Assembly (NCBI GenBank): GCA_015178975.1
Contig: WHVD01000106.1
Coordinates: 124,001 to 188,000 of the forward strand
Reading direction: 5' to 3'
Length of the DNA: 64,000 nt
Source: Hysterangium stoloniferum
Lineage: Eukaryota; Basidiomycota; Agaricomycetes; Hysterangiales; Hysterangiaceae
The notes beneath the pieces are model-generated. The model did no database searches and had not been told where the DNA came from. It worked only from the letters and a program-made list of their open reading frames with translations. How positions within the stretch are numbered: position 1 is the stretch's first letter; the number at the start of each line of letters is the position of its first letter. Below are positions 1 through 9,020 of this stretch, in pieces. Position numbers and translations under genes: made by a program.

Positions 1-60
1 TCCCTGCTAGGCTTCAGAATCACCAACTATACAAGGAGCCTATTCCATGGTATTAGAAAT

Positions 61-899
61 GGAGGCTGCAGCTAAGTCCACCCCACTGGGAAAGGAAGGT
101 GATGACTCTGAAAGGAAAAAAACAAGTAGTCTTTGATAGAGTTGTAGTGTTGGAAGGACTGTTGGATAGGGCCCACACAACCGTTGCACTGGAGGTGGCA
201 TCTGCGAATAATATCGAGGATAGGTTCAAGATTGGACAGATGTACTTCAACCATTACATTTGATATTGTAAGCTATGATGTCATGACTCTCCTGCTTCCA
301 AACTGGCATTTGAAACCCTCGATAGTTAGGAAATATAAAGATCATACTCCAACACCCTCAGAGCACCCTTCCAGGCCATCATTTGATGCTCTGAAGCAGG
401 TGATACCAGGTGAACTGAAGGAACCACCTAAGGACCAGTCTGTCATGAAGAAGCTTGCGAGTATTACCCCTCCCTTATTATTTCCCCAGCTTATAAACTT
501 CCTTATTTTGCATTTCTAAGGCCTTGTTACGAGATGGATACCAATGCATGATAACCCATAAATATGACTTCAACAGTGTAAGGGAAAATGAGGAGGTAAA
601 GAAGCTGATCACCCAATTCCATGAAGGCATTCTAAATACCCAATGTGCACATATTTTCCCATCATCAACAAATGCAAACACCAGTGATAGTGGGGGACAT
701 GGGGTTGGGGTAAGGTCATACCATCATTTCACAAACACATCTAACTATATATCTACAAATATAGAAAGAGTACACTGCTACAATTTGGACAATAATTGAG
801 CATATATGTGACCCTCCTTAAGGACCTCAATGATGCAAATATCCACCATCTCAAGAACATTATGACACTGGAGCCTATCTTTCATGATTGGTTTGACAC
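61..899 (+). pseudogene. HNH_2-type nuclease gene remnant, 3' end cut by Ty3-B
   Basis: The plus strand carries scattered blocks of a fungal HNH endonuclease-domain protein: RPSFDALKQVI near 380-415, LRDGYQCMIT near 525-555, TQCAHIFP near 638-662 and NIMTLEPIFHDWFD near 857-898. The Cys of the YQC block, the AHI histidine and the H..FD block are the HNH_2 pattern of many Agaricomycete proteins of unknown role. The blocks lie in different frames. Some breaks look like introns: about 456-520 with a GC donor, and 710-822 with GTAAGG and an AAG acceptor. The protein stops at the FD block because an LTR begins at base 900, so the C-terminus is lost. The earliest plausible start is the ATG at 61, and part of the N-terminal region contains stops. 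The family match is by eye. Whether the locus was already dead before the insertion is unclear. Confidence 0.6.
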
Positions 900-1674
900 T
901 GTTAAGGTGCATGCCAGGCTTAGTGGAGGGTTTCTGGAGAAACCTGCAGATAATCCAGTAGGACTTGGCTTCAGCTTATAGGCTGTGCCCTCGCAAGATT
1001 GTGGTGTCCAATTTCAGACAGGCAGATGGGAATCCCATGGAGGCCGAGGGGTCAGGTGGTGATGGGTCGGAGGTCGAGCGATAAATAGGTCAGAGCCCAT
1101 GCCAATGAGGTAAATAGTGGTGTGTTTCAAAGAGAGGAATAGAGTGGAAAATATACTGAGATTACTGGGAAGATCTAAGCTGATTTCCTGACTGGATTGT
1201 ATGTACAATGTCTGCCAGACTATATAGACTGTGGAATGTATGTTATACCAAATCCAGTAATAATAAAATCCTAAACAAGTAATCATGAAACAAGATGAGT
1301 AAACACCAAACTAGGTATTAGGAACAGAACAGAACAGAGGCAGAGTCTGAAACATGACAGGTCATTAGACCATAACAGGAATGGGGCTCAGTTAGAGAGC
1401 TGTTGGGTTATCCAGGTGGAGCCCAGTGACTGGTTTGTGGAATGGGGTCAGACATAGACAGGCTTTGATGTGCATGGGTCCCAGTGGGGTCCAGGGACTG
1501 ATGCGTGGGTCCCAGTGGGGTCCAGTGACTGATGTGTGAGACACAGAGGGTCAGGCATAGACAGGCTTGATGTCTGGGTCCCAGTGGGTTATTTGGTTTA
1601 GCTGTAACTTGATATAGCGAGTTGGGTGCATGTAGGATAGGGTCCAGATCCCGGTGGGCTTTCTGGTCCTAACA
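900..1674 (-). repeat. Ty3-B LTR (3' LTR), 775 bp
   Basis: It begins TGTTAAGG and ends CCTAACA on the plus strand, so it has TG...CA ends in element orientation. It is homologous to the LTR copies at 5669-6595, 15849-16732, 16733-17376 and 18151-18285. Near its left end it contains the conserved U5 block with CATAAGCTGAAGCC-type sequence (960-985). The 15-bp minisatellite expanded in the other copies is reduced to one or two units at about 1060-1085. A TATATAGAC-type core promoter is present near 1218-1230 on the minus strand. Confidence 0.85.
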
Positions 1675-1690
1675 GTACCCTCCCTTTATG
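1675..1690 (-). other. Polypurine tract of Ty3-B
   Basis: The plus strand reads GTACCCTCCCTTTATG directly next to the LTR end at 1674. On the element strand this is a purine run, AAAGGGAGGG, then TAC and the LTR TG. This is the plus-strand primer position of LTR retrotransposons. The same arrangement occurs at 8824-8840, 44338-44350 and 54242-54255. Confidence 0.8.
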
Positions 1691-1737
1691 CCAAAGTCCC
1701 AAAGAGGCTCTAGAACATGATAAAGTTTGTTGGCTCC

Positions 1738-1833
1738 ACATATGTGTCAAAGAATCATATCAGTTACACATATGTGTCAAAAGGTCATGTGATCTGGAAG
1801 GTAAGGGTCAAACATGATGAGCCTATATAAAAA
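1738..1833 (+). promoter_or_regulatory. Promoter of the antisense gene, Ty3-B copy
   Basis: Two copies of the palindrome CACATATGTG, each followed by TCAAA, lie at about 1738 and 1766. Next come TCATGTGATCTGG and a TATA box, TATATAAAAA, at 1824-1833, about 50 bases before the ATG at 1881. The same order of sites recurs before the antisense gene of Ty3-D and, in shorter form, of Ty3-E and Ty3-A. Its position between the polypurine tract and the ATG, pointing away from the LTR, indicates a dedicated promoter for opposite-strand transcription. Confidence 0.65.
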
Positions 1834-1880
1834 TTTGAAATAATAAAATTTCTTCTTCTTTTTATTCCCCCATCATCTAA

Positions 1881-2935
1881 ATGGGTCCAAAACCCATGCC
1901 TCACAGACCAACTACAACACCTGGGCCTTCCATGGGTTCTCCTTATTGGGCCCTGCTCACTGCTGCCCAAATTTTGGTGCAGTGGGAGGGGCAATGCCAA
2001 CAATGGGAGGAAGCAGAGAGGATGGCCAAAGAGGCCAAGGAGGAGTTGGAGAGGGAGTACAAGGTGGCACTGGCCACAGAGAAAGAGGCTGAGGAGCAGA
2101 GAAAGAGAGATGAGGAGGTGGTGTGGGTTGCTGCGGAATGAGCCAGGGCAGCCACAGAGAGGGCCACAATCACCATGGGGAAGGTAAGTACCAACAATTC
2201 TCACATTTGACTTCACTAACTTTGTTTTTTAAAGTGGTAGGCAAAGTGGTAGAGGCCAAGTTGGAGTTGGAGGGGAGCTGGAGAGCCCACAAAAGGCAAG
2301 CCTTGGGTCCATCCATGGAGGTTTCTGGATACTGACCACATCAACAGAAAGCAAGGAGAACAGCTCCAGTCTGCTTGGAGGCAAAGAATGATCTACAGTG
2401 TTCCAGTTGCAATGACCAGAACACAGACTGTTACTGGAAGTCTGGGTGGGGTCTGCACCATAAAGCGAGGTGCTCACTGGTTTATGAGCCTATGGGGTCT
2501 GTGGGATGGGAAGCAGGTGGTCTAGCAGAAAGGCCTGGGGTGTTGGGATAACACCGTGAAAACCTTATCATCACATGTAAGGCACATAGACGGTCATCGT
2601 TCCCCGTGTGGTATTTAAACTGCGTAGTTACAACATTTACACCTCAGTCCATTACACACTAATACGAGACTGAGGTGAGTGTTGCTCTGTGTAGTATCTC
2701 TTTTACCTTTATATTAATTGTATATATCAGATACATATAGGTATATACATTAGTCCGTTACACACTAATACGAGACTGAGATACATATAGAGTTACCTTT
2801 CAACATGGGGCCCTGAAGGAGATTTTGGGGTGGATAGCATGGGCATAGAGGCCCAGAACCAGCTGCTTGAAGAGAGCAACTGGATGCAGGGGACTGTAGG
2901 GTACCAGGACAGGGTACCCGAGGAAGTGGTAGAAT
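1881..2935 (+). pseudogene. Antisense coiled-coil/Cys-cluster gene, Ty3-B copy
   Basis: The gene lies on the strand opposite to gag-pol. Exon 1 (1881-2183, 101 codons) starts MGPKPMPHRP and becomes a Glu/Lys/Arg-rich coiled coil, with one TGA at codon 87. It ends Gly-Lys before GTAAGT. A short acidic exon 2 (about 2241-2295) follows, with an eroded acceptor and a GC donor. Exon 3 starts at 2348 after AACAG and contains CSSCNDQNTDCYWKSGWG, then an Arg-Cys-Ser motif. The middle Cys-X2-Cys pair seen in Ty3-D is deleted here. A copia solo LTR interrupts exon 3, and the acidic tail resumes at 2816. Exon 1 has the same length as in Ty3-D. The function is unknown. The domain order of coiled coil, cysteine cluster and acidic tail would fit a nucleic-acid-binding regulator, but that is inference. 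Confidence 0.7.
2541..2815 (+). repeat. Copia-type solo LTR, TSD TGGGG
   Basis: A 275-bp sequence runs from TGTTGGGATAACACC to TTTCAACA and is flanked on both sides by TGGGG (2536-2540 and 2816-2820). The perfect 5-bp duplication and absence of internal coding sequence mark a solo LTR left by LTR-LTR recombination. It is related to the copia LTR at 54811-55196: both have TGTTGG.ATAACACC starts and CTCAGTCCATTA blocks. It disrupts the Ty3-B antisense gene. Confidence 0.88.
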
Positions 2936-4770
2936 GTTAAGTGCTGTGTCGGAACTTATTCCAGAACTATTGGAAAGTCACTGTCTGGGATGTTCCACAT
3001 GGGAACCAGATAGACACGTTGTAGGCTTGAGTAATTCCCATATTGCTAGTACCATCAAACAGATGCAAAGAAATTGTGGGAACAGAATGGAGTTTCAGAT
3101 TATGTTTCATGGAAAAGGTGGTATCTACAAAACAGTGTGTGGAGCGAGAATCTATCAGAGCTCGGAACACTAAATTTCCAAGAAGGTCAGAAACGAGTTT
3201 TACAAATAGTGAGTTGGGATTAGAGAGAGTGGATGCATTGAGATGGATAATTTCAGAAACACGGAGAGAGTCAATGCAACCCTCTGTCCATGCAGATTCT
3301 GGAGGATTGCTTACTCTTTTTTTGACTCCGTGGTGGGTTTTTCTTGGATGTTGTAGTTGTAGTGGAAGTTACTGTGCAGGCCTTGGAAGAGTTAGACTTA
3401 ACGGTACAATCGGAAACCTTGTGTCCACCTTACCCACAGAAAAGGCAGAGATCGTTATCCTTGCATCATTGTTTCTCCTTTGGGGTGAGTTTACTGTCGG
3501 TACCCAACAAATGGAAATGTTGGGTTTGTTGGAAGTTGACTGTTTTTCCTTATTGGATGTCTTGTCTTTTTTCTGATCAGAATTTGATTTGCCAGTATTA
3601 GTGCCAGAGTTGCTGGTGTTATTGCCTGAGTTATTGCTGGAAGACTTGCTAGTCAATGCCTTGTTGCTTTGAGAACGTTCCGTTGGATTCTCTCGGGAAA
3701 CCTCGGCTTTTCATTCCCAATAATGGGCATCGGATGTCTGAGCTTTAATCCGCATGACTTGAAGAGTTTTCAGCTTCCCATCTTTACAGATCTCGTCTTT
3801 AAGATGTGCCTGAGGGTGGAATCATCCCAACCACATTGTGTGGCGAGGGTATTGAACTTGACAAGATAATTGGAAACTTGTTGATTGTCCTTCATCTTAA
3901 GCATCATTAATTCATTTTCTGCTTTGCCAGATTGATCGTAAGGTCTGAAATTAGTTTCCAGTTCTTCCACAAATGGATCCCAGTCATCGAGCCATATGGG
4001 TGTCTCATCAGATATTCCAGATAGTCTGGGTTCAAATCAATCCTGAGCGGTCTCCTTGAGATAAGAGAGTGTGAAATTGACTTTTTGACTGTCAGATTTA
4101 AATGCAGCAGGTTGATCATGGAAACTGAAGTGGCATTGGAGAAGGAAATTCTTCAATTTTTTCAGATCCTTGCTGGTAAATGGTTTGAGTTCTTTAACTC
4201 TGGTGTGGGATGATTCTTTGCTTTCCTCAGCGGTTTTCAAATAGTCAGCGAATTTTACAATGGAGTTAACAAACAACATTTCAGTCGGTTCATATCAGAA
4301 GATTTCCTTTTCGATGTTTCTGGCTGTTCTTCTACTTCATTGTCAGAAGTGTTGGGAGCATTGGGATCCTTTGCTACCTCAGTAACTTCTTCCATGGAAG
4401 CTGATGCTGTTGGCTGAATTGGGGTTTCAGGTTGGGTGGTATAAAGTTGCAATGGGGATTGAAGTTGAGATGGTCCTTCAGCAGCTTTGCATTTGGGACC
4501 CATGATGAATAAGTTGCAGAATTGAGATCTGATATACAGTACTGTTAAGTGCCATGTTGGAACTTATTCCACAACTATTGGAAAGTCACCAGGAATTCGG
4601 AAACTATTGGATAGGGTCAGGATGTTGGCTTCAGCTTATGTGCTGCGCCTCTACGCAAATGCTCGGAAGTCCTTAATTTCAAAGGTGGGACTTATGCTGG
4701 AAGATACAGATATTCAGAGTTCTGAAGAGTTCTGAATATTGAGCGTACAGAAAGATGGGAGGATATCTGA
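2936..4770 (-). mobile_element. Ty3-A internally deleted derivative (pol removed)
   Basis: In minus orientation this contains part of the 5' LTR (4770-4543), gag (4503 to about 3305), the protease region (3290-2986) and then directly a 50-bp LTR fragment (2985-2936) that starts TGTTAAGTGC on the plus strand. Reverse transcriptase, RNase H, integrase and the antisense-gene region are all missing. The join near 2985 lies between an LTR GTCACTGTC end and the protease block TGGGATGTTCC. The 5' LTR piece matches 47200-47400 of the complete Ty3-A in reverse complement. This is a large internal deletion, or a template-switch product, rather than simple truncation. Confidence 0.8.
2967..4503 (-). pseudogene. 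Ty3-A gag and protease fragment
   Basis: The gag start MGPKCKAAEGPSQLQSPLQL (4503) is nearly identical to the gag start of the complete Ty3-A at 47435. Gag then continues in several frames: a NFLLQCHFSFHDQPAAF block (about 4110-4160), a KDNQQVSNYLV block (3890-3860) and a Ser/Asn-rich linker (3650-3560). The protease block FRALIDSRSTHCFVDTTF follows at about 3165-3115. Gag would form the capsid-like particle and protease would process it. Several frameshifts make it non-coding now. It is useful as an out-group: it keeps Gln-Gln where the complete Ty3-A gag has a TGA stop. Confidence 0.85.
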
Positions 4771-5390
4771 AAATTATTAAATATACCAAATTCTAATATA
4801 CTCTAAAAGTCATTTAAACATCTGGGATGTGATTCAAACATAATTTGGTTTTTAAAACTTTTTGAAAGTTTTAAACTCTCTCGTACATTACAAACTAAAG
4901 AATCTTTCCATACGTGAATAGACAATAAAAAAAATTAGTAGTTTGAAACACAAATACTTTTAAAAAATAGATACCTTTAGATAGTCCATTCCATGTATAT
5001 GTATATCATTGGCACCTCTAAATACATATGTATTACTTCGGAATGGATCTGTCAATCTGAACAGATTTCTACTTGATTCAACGTACCCAGAATTTATAGG
5101 TGGTTTCACTTAATCAAGAAAGCCATAAGATGAAAAATCTCCAATGATATTTCACATATTTTACTAGGAAATAACTACAGTTTAGCTTTTAAAAAACAAA
5201 TTATGTAACAACAAAAGTATTAGCAAGTATTTACATAACTTCGAAAACCATATACAATAGGTTCTATTAATTGACTCTGAATTGTTTAGGATGCAATATG
5301 GAGAATTGTTTCTTATGGTTGGTGGTTAACAATATAATAGTCTCAGAGGATATATCACTATTTAAAGATGGAGTTTTGTAGAAATATAAA
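4771..5390. other. AT-rich spacer, no gene seen
   Basis: This is about 620 bases of AT-rich sequence between the truncated Ty3-A LTR and the start of the next Ty3 fragment. I see no LTR ends, no recognised protein and no long frame. Direct runs such as TATGTATATCATTGG hint at decayed repeat or original flanking DNA. Confidence 0.5.
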
Positions 5391-5668
5391 TTTCACCAGT
5401 AAACATCTGATATTATAATGATTACGGACAACCTCCCAGGAAATCCCAGATTGTGGAAAGTTCCATGGAGGACAGTGGACAGATACAGTATGTCCAAGGA
5501 GTGGCTGGGCACCTTCTTTGAGGTTAATTTTTAAGTCATAATCTCTGTGGAGTGGAAGCTGGTCAGCTTTATGCTTACTAAAAACATTTCCAAAATCATG
5601 ATATTCCTTGGGGATGCCTTCTAGATCTGCAATTTGCTCAGATGCTGGAGTTGAAAAATGACCAGTTG

Positions 5669-6595
5669 TGTTACGACTGGACAATGTACATCATCACGCC
5701 CTACATGCACCAAATGTCTGTTTATAGGATTTCCCGCCTGGACTCCGTTACGTCAAGACTTGTTACATTTGACCTCATTATGACACATATCAGTCACCAG
5801 ACTTCCCCCAGACTCCGTCTCTGTCTATGTCCATCTCCGTCCCACGCATCAGTCACCGGACCCCACTCAGAATCCCGTCACCGCTCTAATCGAGCCCCAT
5901 TCCCATTTTAGTCAAATGACCTGTCACAATTTAGGACTCCGCTCCCGCTCCATTTCCCATTATGGGTTATGCTTTGTCACAATTCAGACTCTGCACCATT
6001 CCGTCCAGTTCCTAACACCAATTTGGTGTTTACTATTCCCGTTTTATGTTTTGTTAGTTTCGTTTCATTATTACTGGATTTGGTATGTCATTCACTCCAT
6101 GGTCTATATAAACTGGCAGATGTTGTACATACAATCCAGTAAGAAAATTAGCTTAGATTCCCCCCAGTAATCTAATAACATTTTCCACTCTAAAACCCTA
6201 CTTGATTTACACCGCTCGCACTAGTCGGAGCCCACAGGCTCCGGCACATCTATCTCTCTCAACTATCTCGACTCACAACCCACGACCCATGACCTCCAAC
6301 CCATGACCTCCAACCCACGACCTCCAACCCACGACCTCCAACCCACGACCTCCAACCCACGACCTCCAACCCACGACCTCCAACCCACGACCTCCAACCC
6401 ACGACCTCCAACCCACGACCTCCGACCTACGACCTATGACTCACGAACCCTGCCTGGACTCCCCGGGATTCCCGTCCGCCTGTTTGAAATTGGACAACAT
6501 GATCTAGTGAGGGCACAGCCTATAAGCTGAAGCCAAGTCCTACCAGATATCCTGTGGGTTTCTCTGGAGACCTGCCATGTGTGTGTATCCTAATA
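5669..6595 (+). repeat. Ty3-B solo LTR, 927 bp, TSD AGTTG
   Basis: It starts TGTTACGACTGG and ends TCCTAATA (a probable CA to TA change) and is flanked by AGTTG at 5664-5668 and 6596-6600. It lies opposite to the Ty3 fragment it interrupts. It contains a TATA box (TATATAAA, 6105-6112), an expanded 15-bp minisatellite (6275-6440) and the conserved U5 block at 6515-6542. It is the longest complete copy of this LTR in the window, so it is the best reference for the family. Confidence 0.9.
6275..6440 (+). repeat. 15-bp minisatellite inside the Ty3-B LTR
   Basis: About ten to eleven head-to-tail copies of a 15-base unit, ACCCACGACCTCCAA and close variants, lie downstream of the LTR TATA box and upstream of the U5 block. 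Because 15 is a multiple of three, the array gives open frames with a five-residue period on both strands. These are not genes. The same array, with a variant unit, is present at 15945-16108 and almost absent at 1060-1085 and 17198-17230, so the copy number is variable between LTRs. Confidence 0.9.
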
Positions 6596-7262
6596 AGTTG
6601 CTTCATAGATTTCAAATTGATAGTGAATGCCTGGGATCCATCCATTTTTGTAGCCCTAATAAACGCTGCAGTATTAATGAGAGAAATAGATGGAGGTGCC
6701 ATGGGGGAAGCCATGGGTGCTGTAGGGATCACAGGGGCCACAAGGCCACAGGTGCTAGGAAGGCCATAGGTGCCATGGAGGCTGTGTCAGATACAGTTGT
6801 CTCAGGTGCTGTGGGTGTCTGGAAAGTTATACTGTTTGATACCCAGTCAATCAATGCATTGGATCAGGTAAGTCAGTTATGTCCTAGGACAACCAAGCAA
6901 CTTGAGTCTAACTGGGTCACATAGAAAGTGACCAAATGAGATGTTCCACATGGGAACTGGATAGATAGGTTGCAAGATTAGGTGGTAACTGAATTACTTG
7001 TGTCATCAAAAAGTCAAAGTCCAACTGGATTTATTGGATAAGTTGCCAACAGATTTTTTTGGATGACTTTTGTATCTAAAAAACAATGAGTTGAGCTGGA
7101 ATCTATGAGTGCTGAAAAAATGAATTTTGGGGTCATATTAGACATAAGTTTAATAAAAAAACAAGTCAGAGTTCAAAAGAGCAGATGCATTAAGACAGGC
7201 AAACTCATGAATGTGCAGAGAGGTAATGCAACCCCCAACCCATGTGGAGTCCATGTGGTTGC

Positions 7263-8201
7263 TTACTCTTTTTTTGGGTCAGAAGCTGGTTTGTCCTTCA
7301 ATGGGGAGTCTGTGGAGGAAATCTTGGCTGTATGACCTTTTTTAGAGTTTGCTTTTGCCAATAGACATTCCAGAACTTGATGACCAGGTTTTCCACACAA
7401 GAGACAAAGGCTATTGTCCATATGCTCTGAGCTTGCCTGTAAGGTTGGGTTTTCCAGTTTACTTGCTGAACTGCTGACCTTTGTTGTTGTTGTTGTTGTT
7501 GTTGGAAGACTTTTTGTCATTCTTCCAATCAGATTGTGTGGAGTTTTGGTTGCTGGTGGATGGGGTGTTGTTGTTGGGCTTGTTGGCCATGTACTTGTTA
7601 ACCTTGTCCACAGAGGTCTTGTGGGCAACTTCTGTGCGATGCTTTCAATAGCATGCATCTGTGTTTGAGCCTTGAGGTGCATATGGGACAGTATTTTTGG
7701 TTTGCCATCTTCTCCTTTTGAGACTTTGTCCTTCAGGTGGGATGGCAGACTGGCATAGAACTGGTGGCAGAGAGCAGGATTGCCCCACTGACACCAAGCT
7801 GCAAGATTGTTGAATTGGACAATATAGTCTGTGATGTGCTGGCTGTCCTTCATACAAAGATTGGTAAGGCTGTTCTCAGCTTCTCCGGTCAGGTCATATG
7901 GGCCAAAGTTTGTTTCTAGCTCTTCAACAAATGCATTCCAATCTTCTAGCCAGAGCAGCTCTTCCTCAGAAAGTCTGCTAAAAGCCAGTTCGAACCATTT
8001 CAACATGGATCCTGAGAGGTATGAGAGTGCATAATTGACTTTTTGGGAGTCTGTGGAGAATGCACCAGATCGATTGTGGAAATTGAAGTGACATTGCATG
8101 AGGAAGGTGGAAGGTTTGTTGGGATTGGAACCTGTGAAGGGTTTCAGAGCATTGAATGTCAACCATGGCTTTTTGATGACAAATGCTGCTCTGCCTTTCA
8201 C
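7263..8201 (-). pseudogene. Ty3-B gag fragment
   Basis: A 312-codon frame shows the gag order of this family: FTGSNPNKPS and FLMQCHFNFHNR near the start, the conserved YALSYLSGSMLKWFE and WNAFVEELETNFGPYD blocks in the capsid-like region, HITDYIVQFNNLA, then a Thr/Ser/Asn linker and a CCHC zinc knuckle near 7440-7390 (CLLCGKPGHQVLEC, spacing C-X2-C-X4-H-X4-C). It aligns with the Ty3-D gag at 14516-15813. The first 15 codons belong to a chimeric junction at about 8160, so the native N-terminus is missing. Gag would bind the element RNA and form particles. With no pol attached, this copy could only act in trans, if at all. Confidence 0.85.
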
Positions 8202-8640
8202 ACTTTAAAAAATGTCTTCACTTCCACTACAATTCTGTCTCATTGCAAGATTCTGATGGCAAAATTCACCTGGTTGCATTTCTTTCCTGGACACTTTCAA
8301 TTTCCAAATTCAATTACAAATGTTCATAATAAGGAACTTTTGGCAATCTTTGAGGCTTTCAAAAATTGGTGGTATTATCTTGAAGGTTCTGTAATTCCAG
8401 TCAATGTTGTTACTGATCACAAAAAATTGGAATATTTTCCAACTACCAAGTTTTTGAGTCAGATGGTCTGAGTTTCTTTCTGCCTTCAATGTGATTATCT
8501 TTTTTCAACTCAGATGTCTTGGTGGAAAACCAGATGCCATGACTCAATGATGGGACATCTATCCTAAAGAGGGGGAAAGTAACTCCATCATTGTTAATCC
8601 ACATAACGAAAAACTAATTTTTACAATGCAACAACTTGAC
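8160..8640 (+). mobile_element. Ty3-A RNase H fragment, inverted between two Ty3-B pieces
   Basis: The plus strand matches 50265-50820 of the complete Ty3-A. Shared blocks include the CTTTAAAAAATG context, GGAACTTTTGGCAATCTTTG, the CATGACTC and GGGATGTCTATCC-type blocks and CAATGCAACAACTT. Translated, it is the end of reverse transcriptase and the RNase H domain (LEGSVIPVNVVTDHKKLEYF), with stops. On the left it joins minus-strand Ty3-B gag, and on the right minus-strand Ty3-B LTR sequence beginning at GACATAGACAGGG. A pol piece in opposite orientation with no LTR or target duplication suggests a recombinant reverse transcript or a repair patch. Confidence 0.8.
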
Positions 8641-8823
8641 ATAGACAGGGATGGAGTCCAGTGGGTATTCCGGTGACTGAAACACAATGTAATGAAGTCG
8701 AACGTAGACAAGTCTGATGTACGGAGTCCGGCGGGAATTCCAGTAAACTGACAATTGGTGCATATAGGGCATGGGTGCGTATAAGTTAGTGCCCGGAGTC
8801 CAGTGGGAATTCTAGTCATAACA
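8640..8823 (-). repeat. Ty3-D 3' LTR, truncated
   Basis: The first 184 bases of the LTR in element orientation, ending GTCATAACA on the plus strand, match 16545-16732 closely. The polypurine tract follows at 8824-8840 as GTACCCTCCCTTTATCC on the plus strand. The rest of the LTR is replaced by the inverted Ty3-A RNase H fragment, so target-site duplication cannot be checked. Confidence 0.85.
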
Positions 8824-8894
8824 GTACCCTCCCTTTATCCAAAGTCCCAAAGAGGCTCTAGGTTCTTGTTGGCTATGTGCATGTGTCAAAAGTC

Positions 8895-8969
8895 ATGTCG
8901 GTTACACATATGTGTCAAAGAGTCATGTGATCTGGAAGGTAAGGTTCAGATGCAATGAACCTATAAAAA
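8895..8969 (+). promoter_or_regulatory. Promoter of the antisense gene, Ty3-D copy
   Basis: A CACATATGTGTCAAA element at about 8908, TCATGTGATCTGG at about 8924 and a TATA box TATAAAAA at 8962-8969 precede the ATG at 9021 by about 52 bases. The block is clearly homologous to the Ty3-B copy at 1738-1833, including the pyrimidine-rich TTTCTTCTTCTTT leader after the TATA box. Confidence 0.65.
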
Positions 8970-9020
8970 TTTGAAAAAAATGAAATTTCTTCTTCTTTAC
9001 TTCTCCCATCATCGACGAAT

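Larger units (their letters stand above)
900..2935 (-). mobile_element. Ty3-B element, 3' part only (LTR, polypurine tract, antisense-gene region)
   Basis: This is the 3' end of a minus-strand Ty3 element. It reads, in element orientation, as an antisense-gene region (2935 to 1881), a polypurine tract (1690-1675) and a complete 3' LTR (1674-900). The internal gag-pol is missing because sequence from another element begins at 2936. The base order matches the better preserved Ty3-D copy at 8.6-16.7 kb. A copia solo LTR sits inside it at 2541-2815. The five bases left of the LTR are GACAC; the matching duplicate at the other end is lost. Confidence 0.8.
5391..8160 (-). mobile_element. Ty3-B fragment with gag and protease, split by a solo LTR
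   Basis: A minus-strand Ty3 fragment reads gag (8160-7263), protease and linker (about 7250-6601), then, beyond a 927-bp solo LTR, the protease-RT linker (5668-5391). The linker contains ADLEGIPKEYHDF, equivalent to the DLEGVPEKYHDF block of Ty3-D. Once the LTR is removed, EAT and TTGH join at one site and share the AGTTG duplication. The element is cut near 5390 on the left and passes at about 8160 into an opposite-strand Ty3-A RNase H fragment. Confidence 0.8.

Noticed and set aside
1785..2216. Minus-strand 143-codon ORF opposite the Ty3-B antisense gene
   Set aside because: It is a low-complexity Leu/Ser/Pro shadow of the coiled-coil exon and is not conserved between copies.
6275..6440. 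CRISPR-like array
   Set aside because: Units are contiguous 15-mers with no unique spacers, inside a retroelement LTR of a eukaryote.
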